Assembly: GCA_902494515.1 (NCBI GenBank)
Contig: CABUTS010000047.1
Location: 1-21,488 of the forward strand
Length of the DNA stretch: 21,488 nucleotides
Source of the DNA: an uncultured Muribaculaceae bacterium
GTDB taxonomy: Bacteria; Bacteroidota; Bacteroidia; Bacteroidales; Muribaculaceae
Direction of reading: 5' to 3'
Shown: positions 7,278 to 14,147 of the stretch, in pieces
Position numbering within the stretch: position 1 is the stretch's first letter
Layout: every line of letters begins with the position of its first letter
The notes under the pieces: generated by a model
Database searches by the model: none
Told to the model about the DNA's origin: nothing
The model's input: only the letters and a program-made list of their open reading frames with translations
Translations under genes and position numbers: made by a program

Positions 7278-9116
7278 ATGAAATTCAATATATCTAAAAC
7301 CGCCGGAACCCTCCTGACTGTTTTCTCGGCTCTGATGCTGAGCGGCTGCTATGACCTCACTGACCTCGGCCACGACCCGTTCGCCATCGAGGATGACCGC
7401 ACCGCCGGCGAAGGGGGCGGCAACGGTGAGGATGTTGAAGACGAGACGAAATACGCCGACATCAACATCAACTACACCCTCGAAGGGGATGAACTCGAGT
7501 CCTGCAAGACCGACCTCAACGCCGCCCCCTCGACTTTCCGCAACTTCCTCTACGAAGGATATTACGCCGACTATCAGATCACTACCAATCTTTCCCACGA
7601 CATCTATGGCGGCTACGTGGCCAACAACCAGCCCAAGCACGCCCTCAAGACCCCCGATTTCGGATACTCCGACGGCTGGAGCGGCCAGCGCTGGAAACAT
7701 TTCTACGAGGAGCGCTGCTCGGAATACCGCTCGCTGATGCGTGCCTTCAAGTTCGCCGACAACCCCGAACAGTACAAGAACCAGATGTATATCACCCGCA
7801 TATACTTCGCGTTCATCACCCTGGCCAACACCGACACCTACGGCGCCATGCCCTTCAAGGTCTACGCCCAGGCCCGTATCCCCGAAACCAACAATGTGGA
7901 ATACGACTCCCAGAAGGATATCTACGACGCCATGTTCCGCATGCTCGAGCAGGCCGTGGATTCCATCGACCCCGCCGACGGCTCGCAGTATAAAATCGAC
8001 GCCGACGATATCTGCTACTTCGGCGATACCTACAAGTGGCTCCGCTTCGCCAACACCCTGCGCCTGCGCATGGCTCTGCGTGTCTCCAATGTCGACCCTG
8101 CCCGCGCCCGCGAGGAAGCTGTCGCCGCTCTGAGCAATCAGTACGGGCTGATGACCTCCAATGACGACAACATGCAGACCGTACCCCGCTACGCTCCCGT
8201 CGCCATTGGCGGCCGCGATGAAGGCGGTTCCGAAAACGCCCTGGCAATGTGCTCCGTGGCATACAACGGCGAGAGCGTCATGAGCTGGGACCTCGAGAAC
8301 TTCTACCGCACCCTCTCGACCGGCGGCGGCAAATATACCATCAAACAGGGCCGAAACAACTCGATCGAGAAAACCATCGACCCCCGATGCCTGGTCTGCT
8401 GGTACCGCGCGAACATGACCAGCACCGGTATCGCCGCAGGTGAGGAGAGTCTCCGCGAAGACTTTACCGGCTGCCACCGCGGCGCCCAGGAGCCCGCAAT
8501 CTCCATGTCGCAGCTCAACTTCTCCATCACCCGCACCGAGCCGAAGCCCGCCTCGAAGAACCTTAACCCCAAATATTGGTTCAACTACGCCCGTCCGACC
8601 GTGTGGATGGGTTACGCCGAGAGCCTCTTCCTCCGCGCCGAAGCAGCCCTGCGCGGCTGGGGTGCCGGAAGTCCCGAAGAACTTTTCCGCGAGGGTGTTC
8701 AGGCTTCGATGGACTACTACATGATTGACTCCGCCGAAGCGCAGTCCTACATCAACGGTCTTGTGGCCCTCAACGACGGCACTTTCTCGTCGGGCGACAA
8801 CGAGAAGATTCTCGAAGCCATCATCACCCAGAAGTGGATGGCCGTATTCCCCAACGGCAACGAGGCCTGGGCCGAATACCGCCGCACCGATTATCCCGCA
8901 CTTGAAACTCAGCTCACCAACATGAGCGGTGGCGACGTCCCCGACGGCAAGACCATCAAGCGTCTGCTCTACCCCAACAGCGAGAACTCCAACCAGTACT
9001 TCACCTCGCACCCCGAACTGCAGTCCGACAACACCCAGGGCACCCGCCTGTGGTGGGATGTCGCTGACACCAACGACGGCGCAGGCAACCGCGTCACCCC
9101 CTCCAACTTCCGCTGA
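7278..9116 (+). CDS. SusD/RagB-family outer-membrane lipoprotein
   Basis: SusD proteins sit on the cell surface as the lid and glycan receptor of a SusC transporter. The product (612 residues) has a lipoprotein signal with the lipobox LSGC, lipidated cysteine C24, followed by an acidic, glycine-rich linker (about residues 35-60) as in surface-exposed Bacteroidota lipoproteins. TPR-like features of the family are visible: YITRIYFAFITLANTDTYGAMPF, KWLRFANTLRLRMALRV, YAESLFLRAEAALRGW and EAIITQKWMAVFPNGNEAWAEYRR, with the usual GTRLWWDV near the end. It resembles the SusD-like_2 subgroup. Start and end look intact, unlike its partner SusC, so it is probably without a working transporter. Its stop codon lies in a 33-bp segment that is duplicated just downstream (9101-9169). 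The ligand cannot be read from sequence; the GH85 neighbour suggests N-glycan pieces. Confidence 0.92.
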   Translation: MKFNISKTAGTLLTVFSALMLSGCYDLTDLGHDPFAIEDDRTAGEGGGNGEDVEDETKYADININYTLEGDELESCKTDLNAAPSTFRNFLYEGYYADYQITTNLSHDIYGGYVANNQPKHALKTPDFGYSDGWSGQRWKHFYEERCSEYRSLMRAFKFADNPEQYKNQMYITRIYFAFITLANTDTYGAMPFKVYAQARIPETNNVEYDSQKDIYDAMFRMLEQAVDSIDPADGSQYKIDADDICYFGDTYKWLRFANTLRLRMALRVSNVDPARAREEAVAALSNQYGLMTSNDDNMQTVPRYAPVAIGGRDEGGSENALAMCSVAYNGESVMSWDLENFYRTLSTGGGKYTIKQGRNNSIEKTIDPRCLVCWYRANMTSTGIAAGEESLREDFTGCHRGAQEPAISMSQLNFSITRTEPKPASKNLNPKYWFNYARPTVWMGYAESLFLRAEAALRGWGAGSPEELFREGVQASMDYYMIDSAEAQSYINGLVALNDGTFSSGDNEKILEAIITQKWMAVFPNGNEAWAEYRRTDYPALETQLTNMSGGDVPDGKTIKRLLYPNSENSNQYFTSHPELQSDNTQGTRLWWDVADTNDGAGNRVTPSNFR

Positions 9117-9169
9117 TTCCCGTTAATACGGAATCTCTCCAACTTCCGCTGATTCCCGTTAATACGGAA
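9101..9169. repeat. Tandem duplication spanning the susD stop codon
   Basis: A 33-bp sequence beginning ctccaacttccgctgattcc occurs at 9101-9133 and identically at 9137-9169, giving a 36-bp period. The first copy contains the last codons (SNFR) and the TGA of susD. The second lies wholly in the 3' untranslated region. Each copy can fold as a small hairpin (attcccgttaatacggaa). Confidence 0.9.
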
Positions 9170-9191
9170 GATTTCTACATGATAGGTTTTT

Positions 9192-9224
9192 CCGCCCGCG
9201 GTTCCGACGAATCGCGGGCGGTTT
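9192..9224 (+). terminator. Hairpin terminator after susD
   Basis: CCGCCCGCG (9192-9200) and CGCGGGCGG (9213-9221) form a perfect 9-bp GC stem with a 12-nt loop, followed by the short run TTTGTGT. It closes the susC-susD unit and separates it from the M28 gene. Confidence 0.7.
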
Positions 9225-9288
9225 GTGTAAAAATGCAGTTGTGGATTGTATAAAATTGCAGTTGTAGTGTGTTAAGGGGTGAGAAAGT

Positions 9289-9320
9289 TTTGGAAAATTT
9301 GTAATAATGTTGTAACTTTG
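9289..9320 (+). promoter_or_regulatory. Bacteroidota promoter of the M28/sufE unit
   Basis: TTTG at 9289-9292 (-33) and TAACTTTG at 9313-9320 (-7, consensus TAnnTTTG) are separated by 20 nt, as in well-studied Bacteroides promoters. Transcription would begin near 9325, about 55 nt before the ATG at 9380. Confidence 0.65.
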
Positions 9321-9379
9321 CAGCAAACTGTGAGTCGAAGGGCAATTTGTGTCCGTCGATTCACTTCACACATGTAGCT

Positions 9380-10381
9380 ATGTCGTTGTTTAGATACCCA
9401 GCAATATTCTCTGCCGCTGCATTGGCTGTCGGGACGCTGCTGTTCTCCTGCGGGGGTAAGCAGAAGACCGAGACTGTCGCGGAGGATGTGCAGATCACAC
9501 CGGTGATGACCGCCAGCGCCGATTCGCTGTATAACTTCGTGGAGGATCAGGTGAATTTCGGACCCCGCACCCCCGGCTCCGAAGGACACGCCGCCTGTGT
9601 CGACTATATAGTCCGGTCTGTCAGGAAGTTCGGCGCCGACACCGTGATGATTCACGAGGCGCCCGTCACAACCTATGTCGGCGAGACGTTCACCGCTAAA
9701 AATATTTTCGCGCGGTTCAATCCCGGAGCCACGCGGCGCGTGCTGCTCCTTGCCCACTACGACACACGTCCGTGGGCCACGGAGGACTGCGACAAGGAAG
9801 CGCGTATGCGGCCCATCGACGGCGCCAACGACGGCGGTTCGGGTGTGTCGGTGCTTCTGGAGGTCGCCCGCAATCTCGGCCTGCATCCCCTCGATTCCGT
9901 GGGCGTTGACCTGCTCTTCACCGACGTCGAGGACTCCGGTCAGTCCGAAACCTGGGGCGCTCAGGAGGAGACCTGGTGTCTCGGCACCCAGGAATGGGTG
10001 AAGGATATGCCTTACGACGACACCAACCGGCCGGAATTCGGTATCCTCCTCGACATGGTCGGCGGCAAGGACGCCAAATTCCACCGCGAATACTTCTCGC
10101 AGCAGCATGCCAAAAAATATGTCGACAAGGTATGGGCTGTTGCCGATGCTTCGGGCTTCGGCGAACGGTTCATCAACGACACCGGAACCTCCTGTCTCGA
10201 TGACCATGTATACATCAACCGTGCCGGAATCCCCTGCATCGACATCATCGAGAACTCCAATCCCTCCACTTATTCCTTCAACCCCACCTGGCACACCCTC
10301 GGTGACAATCTCGGCGCCATAGACAGCCGCACGATGCGTATCGTGGCTCAGGTGGTCCTCAACACCCTCTACAACCTATGA
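9380..10381 (+). CDS. M28-family lipoprotein, probable glutaminyl-peptide cyclotransferase
   Basis: The protein (333 residues) is a zinc-dependent M28-fold enzyme resembling the type II glutaminyl cyclases of Porphyromonas and other Bacteroidota, which turn N-terminal Gln of exported proteins into pyroglutamate. The ATG at 9380 is preferred over an in-frame ATG at 9347 because it gives a proper lipoprotein signal (MSLFRYP, hydrophobic core, LLFSC) with C24 lipidated. Visible family segments are LLLAHYDTRPW (H126, D128), GANDGGSG (D151), LLFTDVEDSG (E184) and PTWHTLGD (H305). D151, E184 and H305 are the probable zinc ligands, by analogy with human QC (Asp, Glu, His). The HYDTRPW segment matches the cyclases better than true aminopeptidases. 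The stop overlaps the sufE start (ATGA), so the two genes are translationally coupled. An M28 aminopeptidase is the alternative. Confidence 0.82.
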   Translation: MSLFRYPAIFSAAALAVGTLLFSCGGKQKTETVAEDVQITPVMTASADSLYNFVEDQVNFGPRTPGSEGHAACVDYIVRSVRKFGADTVMIHEAPVTTYVGETFTAKNIFARFNPGATRRVLLLAHYDTRPWATEDCDKEARMRPIDGANDGGSGVSVLLEVARNLGLHPLDSVGVDLLFTDVEDSGQSETWGAQEETWCLGTQEWVKDMPYDDTNRPEFGILLDMVGGKDAKFHREYFSQQHAKKYVDKVWAVADASGFGERFINDTGTSCLDDHVYINRAGIPCIDIIENSNPSTYSFNPTWHTLGDNLGAIDSRTMRIVAQVVLNTLYNL

Positions 10382-10809
10382 CAATCAACGAACGACAGGA
10401 TGAACTCATCGACGAGATGTCCGGTCTCGACGACTGGATGGACCGTTACGCCTATATCATCGACCTGGGGAATTCCCTTCCCCCCATCGACGAAAAACTC
10501 AAGACCCCGCAGCACCTGATCGAGGGGTGCCAGAGCCGCGTATGGCTCGACGCCCACCTCTCCGACGACGGCAAGGTGGAATTCACCGCCGACTCCGACG
10601 CGATCATCGTCAAGGGTATCATTTCAATGCTCATCGATATTCTCTCGGGCCATACTCCCGACGAAATCCTTGACGCCGACCTATACTTCATCGACCGCAT
10701 CGGTCTGTCGGAGCACCTCTCGCCGACACGCTCCAACGGTCTGCTGGCCATGGTGAAGCAGATCCGCCTCTACGCCCAGGCCTTCAAAGCCCTTCAGTCC
10801 GCAAAATAA
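10378..10809 (+). CDS. sufE: SufE cysteine desulfuration protein
   Basis: SufE accepts persulfide sulfur from the desulfurase SufS on a conserved cysteine and passes it to the SUF iron-sulfur scaffold in the cytoplasm. The 143-residue length is normal for the family. The active-site cysteine is C51 in LIEGCQSRVW. Other family signatures are the DWMDRYAYIIDLG helix, the ADSDAIIVKGI strand and the late IGLSEHLSPTRSNGL segment. It overlaps the upstream M28 gene by 4 nt and precedes the transporter gene by 27 nt, so the three are probably one transcript. No other suf genes lie in the window. Confidence 0.95.
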   Translation: MTINERQDELIDEMSGLDDWMDRYAYIIDLGNSLPPIDEKLKTPQHLIEGCQSRVWLDAHLSDDGKVEFTADSDAIIVKGIISMLIDILSGHTPDEILDADLYFIDRIGLSEHLSPTRSNGLLAMVKQIRLYAQAFKALQSAK

Positions 10810-10836
10810 TAAACCCTCAATAACCCCTCCCGCATT

Positions 10837-12519
10837 ATGCTACTCTCAATTTCCGGTTTCTGGCAGGAGTACCAGGCTTTGGCAATCCTCATTTGCATTC
10901 TGGTCGTTGTCCTGCCCCTGTTGGTATTCTACATTATCAAGGCTCGCCGCGATCATCCCAAAGGGCTGATCCCCGCCGCCATCGCCAACATGGGCGAGCG
11001 CTTCGGCTATTACATCATGAATGCCGTGCTGCTCCTCTTCCTCTGCTCCAAATTCGGCATCAGCGATGACGCCGCAGGTTGGATTTATGCTGTATTCTAT
11101 TTCCTGATCTATGTCCTGAGCCTGCCGGGAGGTCTTATTGCCGACTACACCCAGAAGTACAAGGCCACCATCATCGCCGGTCTGCTTGTGATGGCGCTGG
11201 GCTACGGCCTCCTTTCCATCCCCGTTTTCTCCGAAAACGCCGACGGCGGTTTCTCCTGGATTCTCGTCTTCACCTGCTTCGCCCTGTTTGTGATTGCCTT
11301 CGGTAACGGCCTTTTCAAGGGCAACCTGCAGGCTATCGTCGGCCAGATGTACGACAACTTCGAGGCCGAGGCCGCCAAGAAGGGGCCCGAGGCGCTGAAA
11401 ATCGCCAAAGGGCGCCGCGACACCGGCTTCCAGATTTTCTATGTATTCATCAACATCGGCGGTGTCGTCGCCCCGTTCATCGCCCCGCTGCTGCGTGAAT
11501 TCTGGCTCAAAGCCCACAATCTGGCCTACAACGCCGACCTCCCCCGTCTCTGCCACAAGCTCATCAACGACTCCGGCAGCATGACCGTCAGCGACACCGC
11601 CAACCTCGCCGAACTGGCCGGCAAGGTCGGTTACAGCGGCCCGGTTGACGCCGGTTTCTGCTCCGATTATCTCGAAATCTTCAACACCGGCGTTCATTTC
11701 TCGTTCATCGCCTCCGTGGTTGCCATGCTCATCTCGCTGGTAGTCTTCGCATGGGTTATGAAACGCCTCCCGACCCCCGTCAAGAAAGCCAAGACTACAA
11801 CAGTCTCCGCCGAGGAGGCCCAGAGCGACGCCAAGGAGATCCGCCAGCGCCTGTATGCCCTCTTCGCAGTGCTCGCTGTTGTGGTATTCTTCTGGTTCTC
11901 GTTCCACCAGAACGGTCAGGCCCTCTCGGTTTTCGCCCGCGACTTCGTCACCACCGATAATGTCGCTCCCGAAATCTGGCAGTGCATCAACCCCTTCTTT
12001 GTGATTGTCCTCACCCCGATAATCATGTTCATCTTCGCCGCTCTTGCAAAGAGCAAAAAGGAGGTCTCCACCCCCAAGAAGATTGCCTTCGGTATGTTCA
12101 TCACCGCTATGGCCTATATCTTCCTGATTGTCATCGCCGTAGCTAACAGTTACCCCTCGGGCGAAGAATTCAAGACCCTGAGCGAAGCCGTCAAGGAAAC
12201 GATGAAGACCGGACCTTACGTGCTGATACTGACTTACTTCTTCCTGACCGTAGCTGAGCTTTTCATCTCACCCCTCGGCCTGAGCTTCGTATCGAAGATT
12301 GCCCCCAAACACCTCCAGGGCATCTGCCAGGGCCTCTGGCTCTCCTCCACCGCCATCGGCAACCTCTTTATCGCCCTCGGTGTGACCATGCTCAACCAGT
12401 TCCCGCAGCAGTGGATGTGCTGGGCCGTATTTGCCGGCTTCTGCCTCCTCTCAATGACCGTGATGCTCTCCATGGTCAAGTGGCTCGAGCGCGTCACCTC
12501 CGAACCCAACAAAGAGTAA
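10837..12519 (+). CDS. POT-family (MFS) peptide transporter
   Basis: Proton-coupled oligopeptide transporters import di- and tripeptides through the inner membrane. The 560-residue product has about 12-14 hydrophobic segments. It has the POT signature after the first helix (NMGERFGYYIMNA), the GGLIADYTQKYKATI loop of the MFS motif A region, the GNGLFKGNLQAIVGQMY segment equivalent to the PTR2 signature, and a late FLTVAELFISPLGLSFVSKIAP segment (transmembrane helix 10 of POTs). The canonical ExxERFxYY motif is changed: its first Glu is Asn (N52 in NMGERFGYY). That Glu takes part in proton coupling in studied POTs, so substrate or coupling may differ. A long loop (about residues 225-285) lies between helices 6 and 7. 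The gene lies 27 nt after sufE and ends before a hairpin shared with the convergent methyltransferase gene. Confidence 0.88.
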   Translation: MLLSISGFWQEYQALAILICILVVVLPLLVFYIIKARRDHPKGLIPAAIANMGERFGYYIMNAVLLLFLCSKFGISDDAAGWIYAVFYFLIYVLSLPGGLIADYTQKYKATIIAGLLVMALGYGLLSIPVFSENADGGFSWILVFTCFALFVIAFGNGLFKGNLQAIVGQMYDNFEAEAAKKGPEALKIAKGRRDTGFQIFYVFINIGGVVAPFIAPLLREFWLKAHNLAYNADLPRLCHKLINDSGSMTVSDTANLAELAGKVGYSGPVDAGFCSDYLEIFNTGVHFSFIASVVAMLISLVVFAWVMKRLPTPVKKAKTTTVSAEEAQSDAKEIRQRLYALFAVLAVVVFFWFSFHQNGQALSVFARDFVTTDNVAPEIWQCINPFFVIVLTPIIMFIFAALAKSKKEVSTPKKIAFGMFITAMAYIFLIVIAVANSYPSGEEFKTLSEAVKETMKTGPYVLILTYFFLTVAELFISPLGLSFVSKIAPKHLQGICQGLWLSSTAIGNLFIALGVTMLNQFPQQWMCWAVFAGFCLLSMTVMLSMVKWLERVTSEPNKE

Positions 12520-12595
12520 CCCCCCGAAGCGTACTCCTGCTCCTTGAAGCGTGGTTCCGCTTCGTTTCAACCGAGTTCTAATCCCTCTATAAATA

Positions 12596-12631
12596 ACAAT
12601 CGGCCAGTCTCTTACGAGGTTGGCCGATTGT
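12596..12631. terminator. Bidirectional hairpin between the transporter and methyltransferase genes
   Basis: ACAATCGGCCA (12596-12606) and TGGCCGATTGT (12621-12631) form a perfect 11-bp stem with a 14-nt loop. On the minus strand it is followed by TTATTTATAG, and on the plus strand by GGTTT. It lies between the ends of two convergent genes and probably stops both, better on the minus strand. A weaker 6-bp hairpin (GAAGCG/CGCTTC, 12546-12563) lies just upstream on the plus side. Confidence 0.7.
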
Positions 12632-12649
12632 GGTTTACAGCAGTGGGTA

Positions 12650-13177
12650 TTAGCGGAGGCGGAGGAAGAAATGCCAGATGGAGAGGGCGGCGGAGACAGC
12701 GACGTTCAGGGAGTGTTTGGTCCCTTCCTGCGGGATTTCGATGCAATGGTCGCAGTAATCCACTACGGCTTGGCTGACGCCGTCGACTTCGTGGCCGACA
12801 ACCACGGCGTAGCGGCCGCCCGGTTCGACCTCGAAGCGCTCGAGGCTGACGGATCCCTTGGCGAGTTCCAGGGCGCAGAGGGTGTAACCCTCCTCGCGGA
12901 GCTCCCGGCAGGCCTCAAGGGTGTCGGAACGGTATTGCCAGCTGACGGAGTCCTCGGCACCGAGGGCCGTCTTGTGGATTTCGACCGACGGGGGAGTGGC
13001 GGTGATGCCGCAGAGCACCAGCCGCTCGAGCCGGAAGGCGTCGGACGTGCGGAAAATCGACCCTATGTTGTTGAGCGAACGGATGTTGTCCAGCACCAGC
13101 ACCAGCGGAATCTTTTTCTTGGCGCGGAACTCCTCCACGGTGTCGCGCCCCATATCCAGTATAGTTTTCTTTTCCAT
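12650..13177 (-). CDS. SpoU/TrmH-family RNA 2'-O-methyltransferase
   Basis: SPOUT-fold enzymes of this family use SAM to methylate ribose 2'-OH groups in tRNA or rRNA. The product (175 residues) has the three SpoU motifs in order: SLNNIGSIFRTSDAF (motif 1, with the catalytic Arg), VVGHEVDGVS (motif 2) and the knot segment IEIPQEGTKHSLNVAVSAALSIW (motif 3). The short length fits the single-domain TrmH or TrmL-like group without an N-terminal L30e-like substrate domain. The exact RNA target cannot be decided from sequence. It is the only minus-strand gene I accept here; it is divergent from rbfA and convergent with the peptide transporter. Confidence 0.93.
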   Translation of the reverse strand: MEKKTILDMGRDTVEEFRAKKKIPLVLVLDNIRSLNNIGSIFRTSDAFRLERLVLCGITATPPSVEIHKTALGAEDSVSWQYRSDTLEACRELREEGYTLCALELAKGSVSLERFEVEPGGRYAVVVGHEVDGVSQAVVDYCDHCIEIPQEGTKHSLNVAVSAALSIWHFFLRLR

Positions 13178-13204
13178 TTCAAAGAGTTCAGTTGCAAACT
13201 TCTG

Positions 13205-13235
13205 TGCAAAGTTACGATTTTTCGCTAACTTTGCA
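13205..13235. promoter_or_regulatory. Overlapping divergent promoters for the trmH-like gene and rbfA
   Basis: TGCAAAGTTA (13205-13214) and TAACTTTGCA (13226-13235) are a perfect 10-bp inverted repeat with an 11-nt spacer. Each arm contains a -7 consensus TAACTTTG: the left arm reads it on the minus strand toward the methyltransferase start at 13177, the right arm on the plus strand toward rbfA. Polymerases at the two sites would overlap. No good TTTG -33 element is seen for either. Confidence 0.55.
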
Positions 13236-13260
13236 GTGTATTTGGTTGTTAACTATTTGA

Positions 13261-13330
13261 CAACGGCCCGAAAGAGCCTTTTCAACGGCCCGACAGAGCC
13301 TTAAATTTGCTCTGAAGAGCCTTAAATTTG
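13261..13330 (+). repeat. Degenerate short repeats in the rbfA leader with two extra -7-like boxes
   Basis: caacggcccga occurs at 13261-13271 and 13283-13293. agagcctt occurs three times in the same stretch, the last two extended to agagccttaaatttgc. The extended copies each contain TAAATTTG (13302-13309 and 13323-13330), matching the TAnnTTTG -7 consensus, 21 nt apart. They may be alternative rbfA promoters, the second about 25 nt before the ATG, or only repeat decay. No -33 TTTG is well placed. Confidence 0.5.
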
Positions 13331-13355
13331 CAAAAAAAACAAAAACATATACATC

Positions 13356-13745
13356 ATGGAATCAACCCGTCAGGCAAAAATCGCCCGTCTGCTCCAGAAG
13401 GAGCTGAGCGAAATTCTGCGCCTCCAGACCGCCAAAACCCACGGTATCATTATCTCCGTTTCCTCCGTGAAGGTCAGCCCCGACCTCTCCATCGCCAAGG
13501 CTTACCTCTCGGTGTTCCCCTCGGCCAAGGCTCAGGAAATCATCGCCAACCTTACGGCCAACGCCCGTACAATCCGCTATGACTTAGGCCAGAAGGTCCG
13601 TTTCCAGCTCCGCAAGGTGCCCGAATTGGCCTTCTATCTCGACGACTCCCTCGACTACGCCGAAAACATCGACCGCCTCCTCAAGCAGGAGTCCGAAGAG
13701 CTCGCCGCCGCCCCCGAGTCCGAGCCAACCGCCCCCGAGGCTTAA
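13356..13745 (+). CDS. rbfA: Ribosome-binding factor A
   Basis: RbfA is a cytoplasmic KH-fold protein that helps mature the 30S subunit and process the 16S rRNA 5' end. The product (129 residues) is of normal length and has the family pattern: an N-terminal RQAKIARLLQKELSEIL helix, the strand IISVSSVKVSPDLSIAKAYLSVF, then NARTIRYDLGQKVRFQLRKVPELAFYLDDSLDYAENIDRLL. The tail (about residues 113-129) is a short Ala/Glu/Pro-rich extension of low complexity. The ATG is preceded by an A-rich leader (aaaaaaaacaaaaac), as usual for Bacteroidota translation starts without a Shine-Dalgarno sequence. Confidence 0.95.
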   Translation: MESTRQAKIARLLQKELSEILRLQTAKTHGIIISVSSVKVSPDLSIAKAYLSVFPSAKAQEIIANLTANARTIRYDLGQKVRFQLRKVPELAFYLDDSLDYAENIDRLLKQESEELAAAPESEPTAPEA

Positions 13746-13751
13746 ACCTCG

Positions 13752-13770
13752 ACGGGGGCAAAGCCCCCGT
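13752..13770 (+). terminator. GC hairpin after rbfA
   Basis: ACGGGGGC (13752-13759) and GCCCCCGT (13763-13770) form a perfect 8-bp stem closed by a 3-nt loop, 7 nt after the rbfA stop. A U-run is lacking, so termination strength is uncertain. Confidence 0.5.
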
Positions 13771-13789
13771 ACATCTGATCGCGGACTTT

Positions 13790-13984
13790 AATCGCGCGAG
13801 CACGCGCGATAATAGAACGAAAGTTACCATCCTTGATTCCCCACCCCGCGGATTCGGCTGTTTCCCACCCCTATGGATTCGGCTGTTTCCTCCCCCGCGG
13901 ATTTGGTTGTTTCCCACCCCGCGGATTGGGGGGTCAGCAACTTAAGCATTCTTTCGTTCAGTTATCGCGCGTGCTCGCGCGATT
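13790..13984. repeat. Pair of inverted REP-like palindromes flanking a 24-bp tandem array
   Basis: Arm 1 (13790-13823) and arm 2 (13951-13984) are reverse complements over 34 nt with two mismatches. Each arm carries a self-complementary 20-mer: atcgcgcg, a 4-nt loop (agca or tgct), cgcgcgat. Next to it is the conserved flank gaacgaaag, so each arm is a strong hairpin on its own. Between them, 13840-13931 holds four imperfect units of 24-25 bp (13840-13863, 13864-13888, 13889-13912, 13913 onward) built on ccccgcggattcggctgttt. No protein is encoded. The arrangement resembles bacterial REP/BIME-like intergenic elements or a small non-autonomous mobile element. Confidence 0.8.
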
Positions 13985-13989
13985 AGATC

Positions 13990-14064
13990 AAGGGATTAAG
14001 CAATCAAGGGATTAAGCAATCAAGGGATTAAGCAATCAAGGGATTAAGCAATCAAGGGATTAAG
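13990..14064. repeat. 16-bp tandem repeat (VNTR-like), 4.7 copies
   Basis: The unit aagggattaagcaatc is repeated exactly at 13990-14005, 14006-14021, 14022-14037 and 14038-14053, then partially at 14054-14064. A decayed unit (gattagatc) precedes it at 13981-13989. Perfect identity suggests recent slippage. It lies about 85 nt before the ruvB start. Confidence 0.92.
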
Positions 14065-14130
14065 GGAGCAAGTGGCAGGGGCTTTCGCGGTTTTAACATT
14101 GGATTCGGCGGTTATCTCCGCAAAAAGTTG

Positions 14131-14138
14131 TAAATTTG
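14131..14138 (+). promoter_or_regulatory. -7 box of ruvB giving a nearly leaderless message
   Basis: TAAATTTG matches the TAnnTTTG consensus and ends 9 nt before the ruvB ATG at 14148. Transcription starting the usual 4-7 nt downstream would leave a leader of only a few bases. The box lies in a 7-bp inverted repeat (ccgcaaa 14118-14124, tttgcgg 14135-14141). No TTTG is found at -33. Confidence 0.5.
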
Positions 14139-14147
14139 CGGAATCTT

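Noticed and set aside
7242..9011. A 589-codon open frame on the minus strand across susD
   Set aside because: It is a shadow of the GC-rich codon pattern of susD: Val/Gly-rich low-complexity protein with no domain, and the plus-strand gene is unambiguous.
9228..9266. Near-repeat of taaaaatgcagttgtg before the M28 promoter
   Set aside because: Only two 16-nt copies with two mismatches in AT-rich spacer; too weak to call a site.
9272..10294. A 340-codon minus-strand frame opposite the M28 gene
   Set aside because: The plus strand has a signal peptide, zinc ligands and a promoter; the minus frame runs through that promoter and has no recognisable features.
10846..11907. A 353-codon minus-strand frame inside the peptide transporter
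   Set aside because: Composition (Asp/Glu/Gly/Val-rich without motifs) is that of an antisense shadow of a membrane protein gene.
12620..13228. A 202-codon plus-strand frame opposite the RNA methyltransferase
   Set aside because: The minus strand has all three SpoU motifs in order; the plus frame is its complement.
13833..14015. A small open frame repeating FGCFPPRG-like units between rbfA and ruvB
   Set aside because: It only translates the 24-25-bp DNA repeats, whose unit lengths change frame, and it ends in the second palindrome; no start or promoter context.
13790..14064. CRISPR array
   Set aside because: The repeats are contiguous or differ by one base in length with no unique spacers of constant size, and no cas genes are nearby.
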